Positions 56,401 through 59,400 of a stretch of 64,000 nucleotides of DNA are shown here, piece after piece (position 1 is the first letter of the stretch; every line of letters begins with the position of its first letter). This DNA is from Saxidomus purpurata. Its lineage: Eukaryota; Mollusca; Bivalvia; Venerida; Veneridae. The stretch is taken from assembly GCA_022818135.1 (NCBI GenBank), contig JAFMSR010000002.1:48709706-48773705 (forward strand), written 5' to 3'. Under the pieces are notes generated by a model that saw only the letters and a list, made by a program, of their open reading frames with translations, was not told the DNA's origin and ran no database searches. Made by a program: the position numbers and the translations under genes.

Positions 56401-59400
56401 AGCTAAAAAGGTCACCCCCAAAACAGTAGGGATCATCTACTCAGGAAGACCAATCATCCTATGAAGTTTGAAGACTGTTATTGATATAGATTCTCAAGAT
56501 ATTGAGTGGAAAATATTTTCAAAGTTTGAGACACTTTGACCTTTACCTTGGACCCACTGACCCCAAAACACAGGTTGCAGGCAACCCTCTGAGCAAGTTT
56601 CATAAATGTCAAAGGAAAATTGTGACCTGTAGAGTGTTATCAAGGAAAAGTCAATGGTGTTCACTTTGACCTTGACCTTTGACCCAAATAGGGATCATCT
56701 ACTTAGTAAGACCAATCATTGTATGAAGTTTGAAAACAGATTTCATGATATTGAGTGGAAAGGATTTTCAGGTCACTTTACTATTTACACCACTTTGATA
56801 GTAAAATTAAAAGCATTTCTGTTAAGGAAATTTGTCACCTGACACAGTCACAAAATCTTCCTACAAGACACAAATTGATTTTATTGTGTATGTTACCTTT
56901 CCACCATCTGGTTGTCCAGTGACTGGCTGTGCTGCAGGACACAGTTGTCCAAGTTGCTCTGTAATACTGAAGATTTTCTTTGTGTTCTCTTCACTGACCA
57001 CTTGGATCCACAATGTAATAGGTGTCTCCACATGTGTTATCAGGACTGTGTCAGGCTGAATTATAGTACATAAAACAACAGTGTCAATTTGTACCATATG
57101 GTACTTCAATGTACATTTGTATTACCTTTGCAGCTCAACCTTTTTCCACAATAGCACAAGCATACTGTGATCAGATATCATAATTTTGTATTGCTTCTTT
57201 TCTACTTTTGCAAATTCAAACACACATACCACAGGGCTTTAGGTAGGATTTTGAGAGTAGAAATCCAGAACTCCTCTGTCAGAAAAAATAGGAGTCTCAT
57301 CCAAAAAGTTGGAGTCCCATGTTTAACATTCAGCAATCTTACCAAAACTAAACATTTTTCTTGCAATTTCTTTAAATTAGTACACAAGTACATAGAGGAT
57401 AATTGTTGGTTTCGGTGTAAGATCACGTTATAATTTCACCGAGTGAGCACCAAAAGTGATATTTTCACGAGTGGCGCAGCCACGAGTGAAAATAATTTCT
57501 TTTGGTGTTCACATGTGAAATTAACGTGATATTACACCGATACCAACAATTTTTCTGTTTATTTTATGGTTAAAACTCTACTTTTATTGAGTTTGTTTCT
57601 ATAAAATATCGAAAATCGCGGGAAACGTCATCAGAAAATAAGCGCAAATGACGTCATTTTGACGTCATCGTCGCATGGTTTCCAGCATTAATAACGCTCG
57701 GTATACATTTTGACGTAAATCCGGGTTAAAGATTGCAAAAACAGTGAAAAATAAAAATGGTAATCCACTGTTTCAAAACTGTGGATTATCACTTTTATTA
57801 AAAATTTAATTCACTGGAAAACATTAAAATTTTTAATTGAGTTTAACATTATAACAATGTTTAAAGCATTCAAAAAGACCCATATTGAGACATGACATGG
57901 AAGATCATTTCTGAAAAGGTCCACAGAAATATTGGATTGCATGAGAAATACTTCATGTTAATACAGTACAGAAATTCAAATAATTTAGGGTGTTTAATTC
58001 TTTCTCTACAAGCAAAATAATCAATTTGTTTTTTAAATATGCATGTTTATTGTGAACGGGTAAAAACGACATAATTTTCATTGCAAACAAGCCATATTTA
58101 AGTTATTTCTCTGGAAGTATGCGGCCAAACAATAGTTACAACAATTAAAAGTTGAATAATGATTATATCTCTTTAACTCGAAAAACAGTGACAAAAATAA
58201 AGCTGATAAGGTTAATTCACCTGTTTGAACTGTAGCGCTGAGAAGGCTAATTTCATCATTTAGTCCTTTTAAATTGATTATCGGATGATACGACCGCCTA
58301 CCCGTGCAGTAATCAGGTATTGAAAAACCTCGCGTTGTCATTGGTTGAGGGCACAAAACAGACGACACCTTACATTTTATAATAATGATAACAATATTTT
58401 TATTTACTAAAGGCAAACACATTAAGACATGCAAAACATTAACTTCTTTTCAATGTGACCTTCAAAAACAAGAAACAATCCTGAAAACAAGAGGTTTCTT
58501 TCAGTCTGTGTACTCTCCATGTGCTCAAAAATTGTGCCATACAGGATTTCATTAAATTCAAAATTCTTCTATGCATAACAAAATTACAGTCCGGACAAGA
58601 ATGTACGCATATATACAGGATTCCATTACCTACAAACTAAGTGTAACCTTGACCTTTGAGGTAGGGATGTGGGTCTTGCACGCGACACGTCGGCTTGATG
58701 TGCTGAACACTTGTGCCAAGTTATTTTAAATTCAATCAATGCATGACAAAGTTATAATCTGGACACAAATGTGTGTATATATATACGATTCCATTACCTT
58801 CAAAGCCTAAGTGTGACCTTGACCTCTGAGGAAGGGACATGGGTCTTGCAGGTGACACATCGTCTTGATGTGCTAAACATTTGTGCCAAGTTATTTTAAA
58901 GCCTTCAATGCATGACAAAGTTACAGTCCGGACACGAATGTGTGCATATATACAGAATTCTATAACCTTCAAACTCTAATTGTGACCTTGACTTTTGAGG
59001 TAGGGTCATGGATCTTGCAAGCGACACATTGTCTTGATGTGCTAGACATTTCTCCCAAATTATTTAAAAATCCCTCAATGCATGACAAAGTTACAGTCTG
59101 GACACGAATGTGTGCATATATAGAGGATTCCATTACCGTCAAAATCTAAGTGTTACCTTGACCTTTGAGGTACCCTACCATGGTTCTTGCACGCTTATAA
59201 ACATTCCTGTAAACTTAATACTTTTGGAGATACGCTCAACACAAAAAAGATTTTATTATAAACATGAGATAGGGGTCATTTTCACTGCTTTCAAGGTTAT
59301 ACTTATAAAAGAGTCTAATACTTATAAATAAGGTTGGAGACCTAACTTTTTTATTTTATATTCTTACTTATCTGGAATTAACCTAACAACAAATCAAATT

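Noticed and set aside
58078..58434. 118-codon minus-strand frame
   Set aside because: No splice sites in the right phase, no recognisable domain, and not needed between the exons at 60809 and 56897, which already join in phase.
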